Source: Sporosarcina sp. FSL K6-2383 (lineage in GTDB: Bacteria; Bacillota; Bacilli; Bacillales_A; Planococcaceae). From it: DNA of 64,000 nt. The stretch is taken from assembly GCF_038618305.1 (NCBI RefSeq), contig NZ_CP152017.1, forward strand, positions 3,261,001 to 3,325,000, read 5' to 3'. This document shows, one piece after another, positions 1 to 8,641 of the stretch (position 1 is the stretch's first letter; every line of letters begins with the position of its first letter). The notes under the pieces were generated by a model. That model saw nothing but the letters and a program-made list of their open reading frames with translations. It was not told the DNA's origin and searched no databases. Position numbers and translations under genes: made by a program.

Positions 1-526
1 TAGAAGCACCATCTATAATTGCCGCCTCTTCTATTTCACGGGGCAAGGTGTAATAGAAACCAAGTAAAATCATCATTGTGATTGGTAAATTATAGGATGT
101 ATAAGTGATAACAATCGAAAAAGGATTATCAATTAAATTTACACTTAGAAACATACTAAAAAGCGGGATTAAAGCAGAGTGGATTGGAATCATGAGCCCA
201 ACCATAAATAACCCCAATACAAAACCACTTAACTTCCATTTCATTCTTGTAAGCGCGAAAGCTGCCATACTTGCAAACAGCACAGTTAAGACAATTGCCA
301 AACCAGTAATCCAAACACTGTTGAAGAAATAGGTCCCAATTCCGCCTTCCCATACTTTTAAATAATTTTCCCATCTGAATTCTGATGGCAAAGCAAATGG
401 GGAGCCTGCAAATATCTCTTTATTACTTTTCAGTGAAAATATAAAGAGCCAAATTAGCGGAAGGATTTGAAATAACGCCACCACTCCTAGACATACATAG
501 AGAATAAAATAACCTATACGTCTCAT
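1..526 (-). CDS. Sugar ABC transporter permease, MalG/MsmG type (partial, C-terminus off the left edge)
   Basis: This is the second inner-membrane permease of a carbohydrate importer. About 175 N-terminal residues are visible; the gene continues beyond position 1. Translation starts at an ATG (526) behind AGGTGG. It gives an N-terminal membrane segment (GYFILYVCLGVVALF), several more hydrophobic stretches, and at the window edge the EAA loop (PREIEEAAIIDGAS), which contacts the ATPase in this family. It follows the first permease by 21 bases, so they are cotranscribed with the binding protein gene. No ATPase gene is visible here; such systems often share an MsmX-type ATPase encoded elsewhere. 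Linkage to a GH43 xylosidase suggests xylo-oligosaccharide import (inference). Confidence 0.9.
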   Translation of the reverse strand, partial: MRRIGYFILYVCLGVVALFQILPLIWLFIFSLKSNKEIFAGSPFALPSEFRWENYLKVWEGGIGTYFFNSVWITGLAIVLTVLFASMAAFALTRMKWKLSGFVLGLFMVGLMIPIHSALIPLFSMFLSVNLIDNPFSIVITYTSYNLPITMMILLGFYYTLPREIEEAAIIDGAS

Positions 527-547
527 TTTTCTAACCACCTTCTACGA

Positions 548-1426
548 TTAGTATTCTATTGGGTCCTTAGAAGTAGAGAGTTTACGAACAATAACCGTTA
601 CGATGATCGTAATAATCAACAATAAGAAACCAATTGCACTTCCATAGCCGAAATCATAACTCGCAAATGCCAATTTATACATATAGGATGCCATAACCTC
701 GCTTGCCCCGTTTGGTCCACCACCGGTCATTACATAAATTAGATCAAAGTATTTCAAGGATCCAACAATTGCCAGTATAACCGTGACACTCACAACCTCT
801 TTGATTAAAGGTAGCTTTATCTTGAGTGCAATTTGGAAAGCAGATGCACCATCAATTTTAGCCGCCTCTATCATAGACTCTGGGATGTTTTTCAACGCTG
901 CATAGTAGATTAATATGTAAAAACCAGCATATTGCCATAAAATCGGAATAAAAATTGCAAATAACACAATAGAAGGCTCTGCCAGCCATGCAGGTGGATT
1001 GGCGATACCGATTTTAACAAGAATTTCATTCAACATTCCATTTGACGGATTATAAACTTTAATCCATAATTGTGCGATCGCAACTGATGATAACAGCATT
1101 GGAATGAGGTAAATCTTTCTTAACAAATCGGAACCTTTTATTTTTGAAGCTAATATTAATGAAACTAGCAAATAAAGCGCTAAGCTAAGTGTTGAAAATA
1201 TTGCTAATAAAAATGAGTGATAGGCACTGCTCCAAAATTTTAAATCCTTAATTCCATTTATATAGTTTTCTAACCCGATGAACTTCATGGCACCAATGCC
1301 ATCCCAGTCCATTAATCCATAATACCCTGTCAAAACCAGGGGGATGAATATCAATACTGTAATTAACAAAAATGCTGGCAAGGTATACAAAGCAATATGT
1401 AGCTTATTAGACATTACTTTATTCAT
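548..1426 (-). CDS. Sugar ABC transporter permease, MalF/UgpA type
   Basis: First membrane permease of the same importer, 292 residues, about six membrane segments. The EAA motif near the C-terminal third is visible (ESMIEAAKIDGASAFQIALKIKLP). I chose the ATG at 1426 (MNKVMSNKLHIALY) because GGGGTG lies just upstream. A longer reading frame to 1492 adds 22 residues without a ribosome site and runs toward the palindromic repeat. It lies between the binding protein gene and the second permease. The 229-base gap to the binding protein gene is filled by repeat copy A, which may lower permease expression relative to the binding protein (inference). Confidence 0.93.
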   Translation of the reverse strand: MNKVMSNKLHIALYTLPAFLLITVLIFIPLVLTGYYGLMDWDGIGAMKFIGLENYINGIKDLKFWSSAYHSFLLAIFSTLSLALYLLVSLILASKIKGSDLLRKIYLIPMLLSSVAIAQLWIKVYNPSNGMLNEILVKIGIANPPAWLAEPSIVLFAIFIPILWQYAGFYILIYYAALKNIPESMIEAAKIDGASAFQIALKIKLPLIKEVVSVTVILAIVGSLKYFDLIYVMTGGGPNGASEVMASYMYKLAFASYDFGYGSAIGFLLLIITIIVTVIVRKLSTSKDPIEY

Positions 1427-1496
1427 TACATTCACCCCATATCTTATGAAGTAGAAGAGGACATTCCGAAGCGATGGATATGTCCTCTTCATTGAT

Positions 1497-1631
1497 CAAT
1501 TGCGCAACGGCGTAATTGTGTTGGGATTTTGAATTGTGCACAGCACAATTCACTCCCCAAAAATCCCTAACATCCGCCGGAGGCTTAACTTGAATCAGCA
1601 GGGAATTTGAACTTCTGCTGAATCAAGTTAA
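1497..1631 (+). repeat. Composite palindromic repeat, copy A
   Basis: Four modules in order: a hairpin CAATTGCGC/GCGTAATTG (1497-1518); a stem GGGATTTT...AAAATCCC enclosing GAATTGTGC-ACA-GCACAATTC (1523-1565); the constant box ATCCGCCGGAGGCTT (1572-1586); and a long hairpin with arms at 1585-1601 and 1615-1631 (TTAACTTGAATCAGCAG against its near-complement). It sits inside the operon between the binding protein gene and the first permease gene. There it could act as a partial terminator or protect upstream mRNA. Copies B, C and D lie at 6131, 35427 and 62139. Confidence 0.85.
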
Positions 1632-1655
1632 GTCAAGCCTCACGTAACTAATTTA

Positions 1656-2945
1656 CTATTTCGATAGTGCGTCTTCATGCAATTTTGCAAATTCTTCTGG
1701 CGTGATACTATTGCCAAAGAGCGCTTGAATTGCGTCTAGATGTGTTTGGGCTACTCCCGGACTCATTTGAACGTCTGCAAACAACGTAATATTAGATGCT
1801 GAATTTAATTCTTCAAAAATGTCGATATACATTTCTGGAAGATCCAAGGATGAAATATCCATTTTAGACGCTGAGATTACACCAGCATCCGTAACAGATT
1901 TCTCTCCCCATTCCTTCACAAAAAATGCTGCGAATTTCTTAGCTTCCTCTTTTACATCTGAATCTTCTGCGACGAATAATCCAACCCCAGTTCCTCCAAC
2001 AAAGCTATCCATATCCCCTTTGCCATCTACAGTCGGGAAGTTAAGGTAGCCGATTGAATCCTTAAATTCTTGAGGAACATCTTCATTTGTTGTGAAGTTA
2101 GGTAGTTCCCAAGTACCCATTAAATACATAGCTGCTTGTTCATTCATAAACATACCTTTAGCTTCATCATTCGTAAGTCCATTAAACCCTTTGATAAACC
2201 CATTTTCATTCACAAGGTTTTGAACTTTTTCTGCTGCTTCTATTAAAGCAGGGTCCTCAAATGTCCCAGATCTATCAATTGCTGCATTCAAAACATTTGC
2301 GCCGCCAATTCTGTCAGCAAGATACATATACCACAACGAACCCGTCCAAGCATCTTTGTTCCCTAAAGCAATTGGCTGAATACCATCTTCGTTAAATACT
2401 TTTATTACATTTTCTAGTTCTTCATACGTTTTCGGTGCTTCAAGATTACGCTCCTCAAACATTGCTTTATTATAATAGATTGTCGCTATGTTCAATTCTA
2501 GTGGAAGACCATAAGTGACCCCGTCCAGTGCATAAGCCTCCGCTGTTCCGGGAATGAATGTATCACTTAATTCTTTCTCAATTAAATCATCTAATGGTGC
2601 AAACATATTTCCACCTACATAAGGCTCTAAATATCCTGCTGCCCATGTCATTCCCACATCCGGAAGCTCTTTTGAAGTTGAAAGAACTTTTATCTTATCT
2701 TTGTACTGCTCATTACTTAACACTTCTACATCAATTTTTACGCCTTCGTTTTCCTTTTCAAAATCGGCAATAATTTCAGTTACAATTTCATGGTGCTGCT
2801 TCGAGCTTCCTTCAGGCCACAAATGCATAAACTTAACTTCTTTATCGCTAGATGAATTACCCGAATCTGAATCTGAACATCCTGCTAATACAACTGATAA
2901 TACTAAAGCTAACATCAATGTCGTCAAAATATTCCTTCTTTTCAT
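1656..2945 (-). CDS. Sugar ABC transporter substrate-binding lipoprotein
   Basis: Extracytoplasmic solute-binding protein of family 1 (MalE-like), 429 residues. The signal peptide ends in a lipobox (VVLAGC), so it should be lipid-anchored outside the membrane. The body has the features of this family: FMHLWPEGSS near the N-terminus, DVGMTWAAGYLEPY, and a C-terminal region with PEEFAKLHEDALSK. ATG start 9 bases after AGGGGG. It is the first gene of the importer operon, expressed from the promoter/operator at 2982-3028 and followed by repeat A. Neighbouring ROK and GH43 genes suggest a xylo-oligosaccharide ligand, which the sequence alone does not prove. Confidence 0.93.
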   Translation of the reverse strand: MKRRNILTTLMLALVLSVVLAGCSDSDSGNSSSDKEVKFMHLWPEGSSKQHHEIVTEIIADFEKENEGVKIDVEVLSNEQYKDKIKVLSTSKELPDVGMTWAAGYLEPYVGGNMFAPLDDLIEKELSDTFIPGTAEAYALDGVTYGLPLELNIATIYYNKAMFEERNLEAPKTYEELENVIKVFNEDGIQPIALGNKDAWTGSLWYMYLADRIGGANVLNAAIDRSGTFEDPALIEAAEKVQNLVNENGFIKGFNGLTNDEAKGMFMNEQAAMYLMGTWELPNFTTNEDVPQEFKDSIGYLNFPTVDGKGDMDSFVGGTGVGLFVAEDSDVKEEAKKFAAFFVKEWGEKSVTDAGVISASKMDISSLDLPEMYIDIFEELNSASNITLFADVQMSPGVAQTHLDAIQALFGNSITPEEFAKLHEDALSK

Positions 2946-2967
2946 TCCTCATTCCCCCTAACAATTT

Positions 2968-2982
2968 TTGGATGCGCTTTCA
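2968..2982 (+). promoter_or_regulatory. cre-like site (CcpA) at the importer transcription start
   Basis: TTGGATGCGCTTTCA matches the catabolite-responsive element consensus WTGNAANCGNWNNCW with one mismatch. It overlaps the predicted start of the minus-strand transcript, just downstream of the -10 at 2982-2987. A CcpA complex there would block transcription when glucose is present. The assignment rests on consensus match and position only. Confidence 0.5.
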
Positions 2983-3010
2983 TCATATCAAAACTTAAGT
3001 TGTTCGTCTA
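2982..3010 (-). promoter_or_regulatory. Sigma-A-type promoter of the sugar importer operon
   Basis: Read on the minus strand: TAGACG (-35, 3005-3010), 17-base spacer, TATGAT (-10, 2982-2987). The spacer lies inside the palindromic operator, so repressor binding would exclude RNA polymerase. Confidence 0.6.
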
Positions 3011-3028
3011 GTGGACAAACTAAGTTTT
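2990..3028. promoter_or_regulatory. XylR/ROK-type operator palindrome
   Basis: A 39-base dyad centred on 3009 with outer arms AAAACTTA/TAAGTTTT and inner TTGT/ACAA. Read on the minus strand it contains TTAGTTTGT and AACAACTTAA, resembling the B. subtilis XylR operator (TTAGTTTGT...ACAAACTAA). It covers the spacer of the importer promoter and the -35 of the divergent regulator gene, so one bound repressor could control both. Confidence 0.65.
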
Positions 3029-3039
3029 TAGTATAAAAT
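3012..3039 (+). promoter_or_regulatory. Predicted promoter of the ROK regulator gene
   Basis: TGGACA (3012-3017), 16-base spacer, TAAAAT (3034-3039). The -35 overlaps the operator, predicting autoregulation. The leader to the GTG start at 3243 is about 200 bases; I see no strong structure in it. Confidence 0.45.
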
Positions 3040-3242
3040 ATAAAGAGATGGTGCTTATCTACTTTTTCTTTAAATATGCTGTACACTAAATAACATCGCT
3101 GATAAAAGGATTACGTGTAACATCCAGCTTTAGTTACGGCAAGATATCCCCTGTTCTATAGCATGACAATCAGATATCTAAGAAATTGTTATTCAATGCC
3201 ATTTTATTTTTCAAAAATTAAAGGGAGAAAGGACTAGATATA

Positions 3243-4445
3243 GTGAAATTAAAATCGAGTGAAACCTGGAATCAGCATGTTGTAAAAAAAGGTAATAAGT
3301 CACTTATTCTTGATAAAATTAAAGATAGTTCCCCTATTTCTAGAGCAACGGTCGCAAGCCAAACCGGGCTTAATAAAGGAACTGTTTCATCATTAGTGAG
3401 CGAATTAATCGAAGATCACTTAATTTATGAATCTGGTCCTGGCAAATCTAGCGGTGGAAGAAGACCAGTCATGCTGTTATTTAATAATGATGCTGGATAC
3501 TCCATAGGATTAGATTTAGGAGTCAATTACTTATTGGGTGTTTTAACTGATTTAGATGGAAATGTTCATCATGAAAAAATGCTCACATTTACAAATCTTA
3601 CGTATAACGATATTGAATCAAAACTATTCAGTGTCATTGATTATCTCATCGCTAATGCGCCCGCAAGCCCTCACGGTATTATTGGAATCGGCATTGGAGT
3701 ACCTGGGATTGTCGCCAAAAATGGCGAAATATTGCTTGCGCCTAACCTTAACTGGGAAAATATAGATTTGAAAACGGTGATTGAAAAAAGGTACGACTTG
3801 CCTGTCATTGTAGAAAACGAAGCAAATGCAGGGGCATACGGCGAGAAAAAGTTTGGCGTAGGAAAAGATTTTAAAAATATCATTTATGTCAGTGCGGGCA
3901 TTGGTATCGGTGTTGGACTTATTTTAAATGGTGAATTATACAAAGGCAATAATGGGTTTTCAGGCGAGCTTGGCCATATGACCATACAAGTAGACGGTGC
4001 CCCATGTCGCTGCGGGAATGAAGGATGTTGGGAATTATATGCTTCGGAAAAAGCTTTACTGAATAACGCCAAAAAATTAACGCTTTCTCCCCCATCTGAA
4101 GAAGATTTTTGTTTAGCCAGCTTAGTAGAGCTTGCTGAAAATGGCGATGAAGAGGTCATTGAATTATTTGCGCAAACTGGAGATTATTTAGGTGTTGGCA
4201 TAAATAATATTATTAACATCTTCAATCCACAGCAAGTTATTATTGGAAATCGATTGGCTACTTCCCAAAAGTGGCTCTCAAAATCACTAAATAAACGAGT
4301 AACCAATCAAGCCTTGTGGTTTCAACAAAGTGATTTGCAAATAAATTTTTCTGAATTATCAACACACTCAACAGCTTTGGGAATGGCTGCCTTCTCAATC
4401 GAAAACTTTTTAAGGTTTAGCATTCAAGATAGGAACTTGGTTTAA
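3243..4445 (+). CDS. ROK-family transcriptional regulator (XylR-like)
   Basis: Repressor of 400 residues. The N-terminal winged helix-turn-helix spans about residues 18-75 (ISRATVASQTGLNKGTVSSL), followed by a sugar-kinase-like ROK domain. That domain has the glycine-rich GIGIGVPGIV segment and the zinc motif CRCGNEGCWE. FNPQQVIIGN near the C-terminus is also typical. The start is GTG behind GGGAGAAAGGA. It is divergent from the importer and upstream of the xylosidase gene, with a XylR-like operator between, so a xylose- or xyloside-responsive repressor is the best reading. The length fits XylR (about 380-400) and the HTH excludes a plain sugar kinase. Confidence 0.9.
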   Translation: MKLKSSETWNQHVVKKGNKSLILDKIKDSSPISRATVASQTGLNKGTVSSLVSELIEDHLIYESGPGKSSGGRRPVMLLFNNDAGYSIGLDLGVNYLLGVLTDLDGNVHHEKMLTFTNLTYNDIESKLFSVIDYLIANAPASPHGIIGIGIGVPGIVAKNGEILLAPNLNWENIDLKTVIEKRYDLPVIVENEANAGAYGEKKFGVGKDFKNIIYVSAGIGIGVGLILNGELYKGNNGFSGELGHMTIQVDGAPCRCGNEGCWELYASEKALLNNAKKLTLSPPSEEDFCLASLVELAENGDEEVIELFAQTGDYLGVGINNIINIFNPQQVIIGNRLATSQKWLSKSLNKRVTNQALWFQQSDLQINFSELSTHSTALGMAAFSIENFLRFSIQDRNLV

Positions 4446-4538
4446 ATACTATTCATACATTGATGTTTCCGTAACTCAATTAATTTTCGCGATGATTTGA
4501 ATAGAAAATTAAAAAACATATGCAAAGGGGTAATTACA

Positions 4539-6161
4539 TTGACAATTATTACGAATCCGATTTTGCCAGGTTTTAATCCAGATCCAAGTATTTGCCGTGT
4601 AGGAGAAGACTATTATATTGCCGTTTCTACTTTCGAATGGTTCCCAGGTGTCGGGATTTATCACTCGAAGGACTTGAAGAATTGGCGTTTACTTTCGCGT
4701 CCTCTTAATCGAATCAGTCAGTTAAATATGATGGGGAATCCAAATTCAGGTGGTGTGTGGGCGCCTCAACTATCCTATAGTGACGATAAGTTTTGGCTAA
4801 TCTACACTGATGTAAAGGTTACGGAAGGTAAATGGAAAGATTGTCATAATTACCTTGTCACTTCCGATACGATTGACGGAGAATGGTCAGAGCCAACTTA
4901 CTTAAACAGCTCAGGCTTCGATCCATCTTTATATCATGACGAAGATGGCAAGAAATACTTAGCAAATATGTTATGGGATCACCGTGATGAAAAACATAGC
5001 TTTTATGGCATTGTGCTACAAGAATTTGATGCTAAACTACAAAAGTTAATTGGCAAAAAAGAAATCATCTTTAAAGGTACGGATCTTAAATTAGTCGAGG
5101 CACCACATATTTATAAAATCGATGACTATTATTACTTGTTAACCGCTGAAGGTGGAACGAAATATGATCATGCAGCTACAATTGCACGCTCAAAAAATCT
5201 CTGGGGCCCCTATGAAGTACATCCAGAGAATCCTTTAATTACATCATGGCCTTATCCTAGAAATCCACTTCAAAAATCCGGCCATGCCTCAATTGTTAAA
5301 ACTCATACGGATGAGTGGTTTTTAGTCCACTTAACAGGAAGACCTTTGCCAAAGGATCAGGAGCCGATATTAGAAGTGCGTGGCTATTGCCCACTTGGTC
5401 GGGAAACGGCTATTCAAAGGTTAGAATGGAAAGACGGTTGGCCTTATGTTGTGGGGGGCAATGGACCTTCTCTTGAAATTTTAGGACCTGCTATAGAAGA
5501 AGTGAAATGGGAAAATGATTATGATGAAAAAGATGATTTTAACGCAGATACATTAAATGCTCATTTTCAATCGTTGCGCATTCCATTAGGTGAGAAAATT
5601 GTTTCGTTAAAGGATAATCCTGGTCACCTACGCCTGTATGGGAAAGAATCACTGACTTCAAAGTTCACTCAAGCTTTTATCGCAAGACGTTGGCAGCATT
5701 TTAATTTTACAGCGGAAACCAAGGTAGCTTTTAATCCCGACACGTTCCAACAATCTGCCGGCTTAGTGAACTACTACAATACAGAAAACTGGACGTCTCT
5801 TCAGATTTCCTGGCATGAAGGGAAAGGAAGAATTCTCGAACTGAGCACTTGCGATAACTTTACATTCGCTGAACCACTTCAAGGTGAAGAAATTGTAATT
5901 CCTGATCATGTCGAATACGTTTACCTACGTGCTGAAGTGAAAACAACGATGTACCAGTATTCTTATTCTTTTGATGGGGAGAATTGGACGAGTATTCCTG
6001 TAAAATTTGAAGCCCGCAAGCTGTCTGATGATTATATCGAAGGTGGTGGATTCTTTACCGGGGCATTCGTCGGGATGCAGTGCCAAGATACATCAGGTCA
6101 AAATCTACACGCTGATTTCGATTATTTTGTTTATCTGAGTTCAGCAGAAACCCTCAGCTGA
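4539..6161 (+). CDS. xynB: Glycoside hydrolase family 43 beta-xylosidase
   Basis: Predicted cytoplasmic beta-xylosidase of 540 residues cleaving imported xylo-oligosaccharides. A five-bladed propeller fills residues 1-320, followed by a beta-sandwich domain typical of the SXA/XynB3 subgroup. The catalytic acids line up with that group: Asp15 (NPDPS), Asp128 (GFDPS) and Glu187 (KLVEAPH). I chose the TTG at 4539 because AAAGGGG lies 8 bases upstream and the protein then begins [17 protein letters not shown]. An upstream TTG at 4497 adds 14 residues without a ribosome site. There is no signal peptide. Odd feature: the last nine codons and the stop lie inside repeat copy B, so the natural C-terminus seems to have been replaced by repeat sequence. 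Confidence 0.93.
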   Translation: MTIITNPILPGFNPDPSICRVGEDYYIAVSTFEWFPGVGIYHSKDLKNWRLLSRPLNRISQLNMMGNPNSGGVWAPQLSYSDDKFWLIYTDVKVTEGKWKDCHNYLVTSDTIDGEWSEPTYLNSSGFDPSLYHDEDGKKYLANMLWDHRDEKHSFYGIVLQEFDAKLQKLIGKKEIIFKGTDLKLVEAPHIYKIDDYYYLLTAEGGTKYDHAATIARSKNLWGPYEVHPENPLITSWPYPRNPLQKSGHASIVKTHTDEWFLVHLTGRPLPKDQEPILEVRGYCPLGRETAIQRLEWKDGWPYVVGGNGPSLEILGPAIEEVKWENDYDEKDDFNADTLNAHFQSLRIPLGEKIVSLKDNPGHLRLYGKESLTSKFTQAFIARRWQHFNFTAETKVAFNPDTFQQSAGLVNYYNTENWTSLQISWHEGKGRILELSTCDNFTFAEPLQGEEIVIPDHVEYVYLRAEVKTTMYQYSYSFDGENWTSIPVKFEARKLSDDYIEGGGFFTGAFVGMQCQDTSGQNLHADFDYFVYLSSAETLS

Positions 6162-6260
6162 ACTCAGATAAAGCCTTCGGCGGATGTCAGGGATTTTGAA
6201 GGGAGTCAATTGAGCAAGCTCAATTCAAAATCCCGACGCAATTACGCTGAGGCGTAATTG
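6131..6260 (-). repeat. Composite palindromic repeat, copy B (inverted)
   Basis: Same modules as copy A in the opposite orientation. Terminal hairpin arms are TTATCTGAGTTCAGC (6131-6145) and its exact complement (6157-6171). The constant box then reads AAGCCTTCGGCGGAT on the plus strand, followed by GGGATTTTGAA...TTCAAAATCCC enclosing AATTGAGC-AA-GCTCAATT, and a hairpin CAATTACGC/GCGTAATTG (6239-6260). Stem sequences differ from copy A but pairing is kept. It overlaps the end of the xylosidase gene. Confidence 0.85.
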
Positions 6261-6272
6261 ATAAAAAAGAAG

Positions 6273-6698
6273 CTAATTAAAGAAGGTAAAGAATCCATTT
6301 TGAGAAATTATCTTCAAAATGGATTCTTTTTTGATTTTAGATAAGTCATCGTATGATAGCCAGTCATTTCTTAGGGGAACAGTACGCCCATTTTTTAAGT
6401 ACAGTATTATTTGCTTTCCGATTACCTCACCTTTGTTTATGTCACTGTATCTGATTCTTTTCTTACCAAGGGATATCTTTCTAAGATGTATCGTTAATGT
6501 TTCGTCTTGTAAAGTTAAGTAAGTCTGGTCTGGCATTCTTGTCAGGAATCTCCAACCAACAATAGCGGCTGTTATTCCTGCAATCAGAGAAAAGAAAGAA
6601 CTGTAATATCCAGCACCCCAAAATTGTAATGCCGCAAAGAGAAACCATATAATCGCACTTCTTTTCCATATTGGACTTTCCGCTAATTTGATTTCCAT
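6273..6698 (-). CDS. Small membrane protein with a predicted PH-like domain
   Basis: Hypothetical protein of 141 residues. Residues 10-50 form two hydrophobic segments separated by a short turn. Residues 55-135 are a soluble beta-rich region (YLTLQDETLTIHLRK, IILYLKNGRTVPL) resembling bacterial PH-like (YcxB/EbsA-type) domains in layout; that comparison is by eye. Start ATG behind AAGGGA. The last 20 codons coincide with the hairpin at 6288-6335, which also serves as terminator for the opposite strand. Function unknown. Confidence 0.7.
   Translation of the reverse strand: MEIKLAESPIWKRSAIIWFLFAALQFWGAGYYSSFFSLIAGITAAIVGWRFLTRMPDQTYLTLQDETLTIHLRKISLGKKRIRYSDINKGEVIGKQIILYLKNGRTVPLRNDWLSYDDLSKIKKESILKIISQNGFFTFFN
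6288..6335 (+). terminator. Rho-independent terminator after the xylosidase gene
   Basis: AAAGAATCCATTTTGA pairs with TCAAAATGGATTCTTT (15-16 bp stem), then TTTTTTG on the plus strand. It ends the xylosidase transcript. On the opposite strand the same bases encode the C-terminus of the small membrane protein. Confidence 0.75.
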
Positions 6699-6758
6699 TT
6701 CTAATCCCTTCTTTCCGGAATCACACTATTTTATTTTCATCAAGAAACACTAATGCAG

Positions 6759-7766
6759 CTATTCATTCAGAATGAAATCAAGTCCTTGTAGCTTCTCCTT
6801 AACCTCAGGATGCATCTGATTATCCTTTTCACTGATCAAATCGCTCGTTACCATTTCTTTGAATACACTGTGAATGGATGTTAACTGGTTCAATTGCTCA
6901 GCTGTTGGTGGCTTATTCACCATTTGGTTAAGCAAATCAATTGCACCATCTAAAGAAACATTCAGCTCTTGATTCAACTCCCCTACGATCCCTAACAATC
7001 CCTGAGCATTTAAAACATCAACTAAAATCGGCTCAATAATGGTCATTCTCTCCTGAGAATCCTGCAGCGTAGTCTCACTTGCCTCTAAAGCCACTAACGT
7101 TTTAGTTGTAAAAGCCATTTCCATTAAGTTGTAGGCATCCTCGAAAAAGCCATAGGATGCAGGATGATTGTAGTGATTCTGCATATTTTCTTTTTTATAT
7201 ACGGTTTCTTTCTGATATCCTTTTTCATTCTTATCGTATGTGAATTTTTGAACAGTTCTATCCGAATGTTGCGTTTTGAGCATCACAATCCCTGGTTTTC
7301 CATCAAATGTTGTCATACTAAAATCGATTGATCCTAACTGAACATAATCGTCAAAAAGTGGATAGGTTTTCTCACCGTCTTTTACTACCAATAACCATTT
7401 TTGTCCATCGTCCCAAGCAAAAAGGCCATTTTCCGACTTTCCTGCATTCACATACAACTCGATTATTTCTTCCTCATCATCTCCGTCAATGTCTAAAGCG
7501 GTTTTCTTATACAGCGTTTGTGGATAGGTTTCAATTTCTTTTGCTATAATCATTGCGTAATCATTATTTACTTGTTGATTCATTAATTGCTCATGCGCTT
7601 CTCTTTCCTCGGCTAGAGTATTTAACAGAGCATCATTTTCTACCTTAATCTGCTCGATTTGATTTTTTAATTCAGTAATTTCTTTGGGCTGATCTGCGTT
7701 TGACTGATCAGTGCACCCGACAAGAATACCTGCTAGGCATGCGATTCCTATTAAGCGTCTCTTCAT
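6759..7766 (-). CDS. Hypothetical lipoprotein with coiled coil
   Basis: Lipoprotein of 335 residues. The signal peptide ends in lipobox ILVGC. Residues 30-70 are a charged heptad-rich coiled coil (ITELKNQIEQIKVENDALLN). The middle region contains an acidic DIDGDDEEEIIEL segment and aromatic beta-strand-like stretches. The C-terminal third is alpha-helical. The start ATG follows GGAGGAGGGTGG. I do not recognise a family with a known role. It is followed by no obvious operon partner; the next minus-strand gene downstream is 60 bases away. It probably acts at the membrane surface. Confidence 0.8.
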   Translation of the reverse strand: MKRRLIGIACLAGILVGCTDQSNADQPKEITELKNQIEQIKVENDALLNTLAEEREAHEQLMNQQVNNDYAMIIAKEIETYPQTLYKKTALDIDGDDEEEIIELYVNAGKSENGLFAWDDGQKWLLVVKDGEKTYPLFDDYVQLGSIDFSMTTFDGKPGIVMLKTQHSDRTVQKFTYDKNEKGYQKETVYKKENMQNHYNHPASYGFFEDAYNLMEMAFTTKTLVALEASETTLQDSQERMTIIEPILVDVLNAQGLLGIVGELNQELNVSLDGAIDLLNQMVNKPPTAEQLNQLTSIHSVFKEMVTSDLISEKDNQMHPEVKEKLQGLDFILNE

Positions 7767-7875
7767 TTTCCACCCTCCTCCACAAATTTTTCACTTGATA
7801 CCAATATGACCTGATTGATGAAGGAAAGGTCTAATTAGACTTTCCGTCAATTGCGCTCGATTCTTTAATGAGTAG

Positions 7876-8451
7876 TTAAAATTCCTTCATTCGTATTTCA
7901 ATTTCTGTCTCATGTTTCTTTACTAATTCGTTCAAGAAGTCATTGGCTGTTTTATTGTATATCTCTAATTCTTCTTCATTGAATCCATTTGGTTTACCAA
8001 ACATTTTTTGCATATAGGCATTCATATATGCAATTTGTTCACTTCTAATTTCTACGTACTCCTTATAATACGCTTCAGGTTTCATGCCGAATTTTTGAGC
8101 CTGTGAATCAACAAACTTACCTATCGAGTTTCCGATTGGATCGTCTTTATCTTTTAGCGGAAGCATTAGCATCGCTTCCCTTTGTGAATGTATGTCGTCA
8201 GATACATCTAGATTCATTCTTTTAGCATCTTGAAGCATTAATTCCAGTTTTATAGTTCCTTCAATATTTTCTAACACATCTTCGTCAGAATATAAAAATC
8301 GTAGTTCACCTACTGTAATTTCCTTGTCTCTTACAATTGCCACAATATCGTTATCATTATAATCTTTTATATGCCGTTGAACACTTGAACTGCACCCTAT
8401 CAGCGTAATAACGAAAGACAAAATAATACTATAAAGGGTAATTTTCTTCAA
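7876..8451 (-). CDS. Hypothetical lipoprotein, SurA/PpiC-N-like
   Basis: Lipoprotein of 191 residues with lipobox TLIGC. After the anchor, VAIVRDKEITVGELRFLY followed by helical segments resembles the N-terminal region of SurA/PrsA-type chaperones, but there is no isomerase domain. Translation starts at TTG behind GGAGGTG with 5-base spacing. It lies just upstream of the previous lipoprotein gene in the same direction (109-base gap), so the two may be cotranscribed. Exact role unknown. Confidence 0.75.
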   Translation of the reverse strand: MKKITLYSIILSFVITLIGCSSSVQRHIKDYNDNDIVAIVRDKEITVGELRFLYSDEDVLENIEGTIKLELMLQDAKRMNLDVSDDIHSQREAMLMLPLKDKDDPIGNSIGKFVDSQAQKFGMKPEAYYKEYVEIRSEQIAYMNAYMQKMFGKPNGFNEEELEIYNKTANDFLNELVKKHETEIEIRMKEF

Positions 8452-8583
8452 GAAAACACCTCCATTCTAAAAGTCTTACTACTTGTAATACGTTTCAAAG
8501 AGGCGGAATGTTTCAATATATTCACTCTTCAATAAGGTCCGTTTGTGGAACAGTAGTGATAAGTCTATCTCTTCATACACAAA

Positions 8584-8623
8584 AGGCTGTCCAGAAAATC
8601 AGTGAATGATTTCCAAAACAGCC
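8584..8623 (-). terminator. Terminator downstream of proC (CTGTCCAG family)
   Basis: GGCTGTCCAGAAAATCAGT pairs imperfectly with a complement ending in AACAGCC. On the minus strand the stem is followed by TTTTGTG. The 19-base arm is identical to part of the terminator at 35537-35580, so both belong to one dispersed terminator family. Confidence 0.7.
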
Positions 8624-8641
8624 CTATCTGTCTATTTACTC

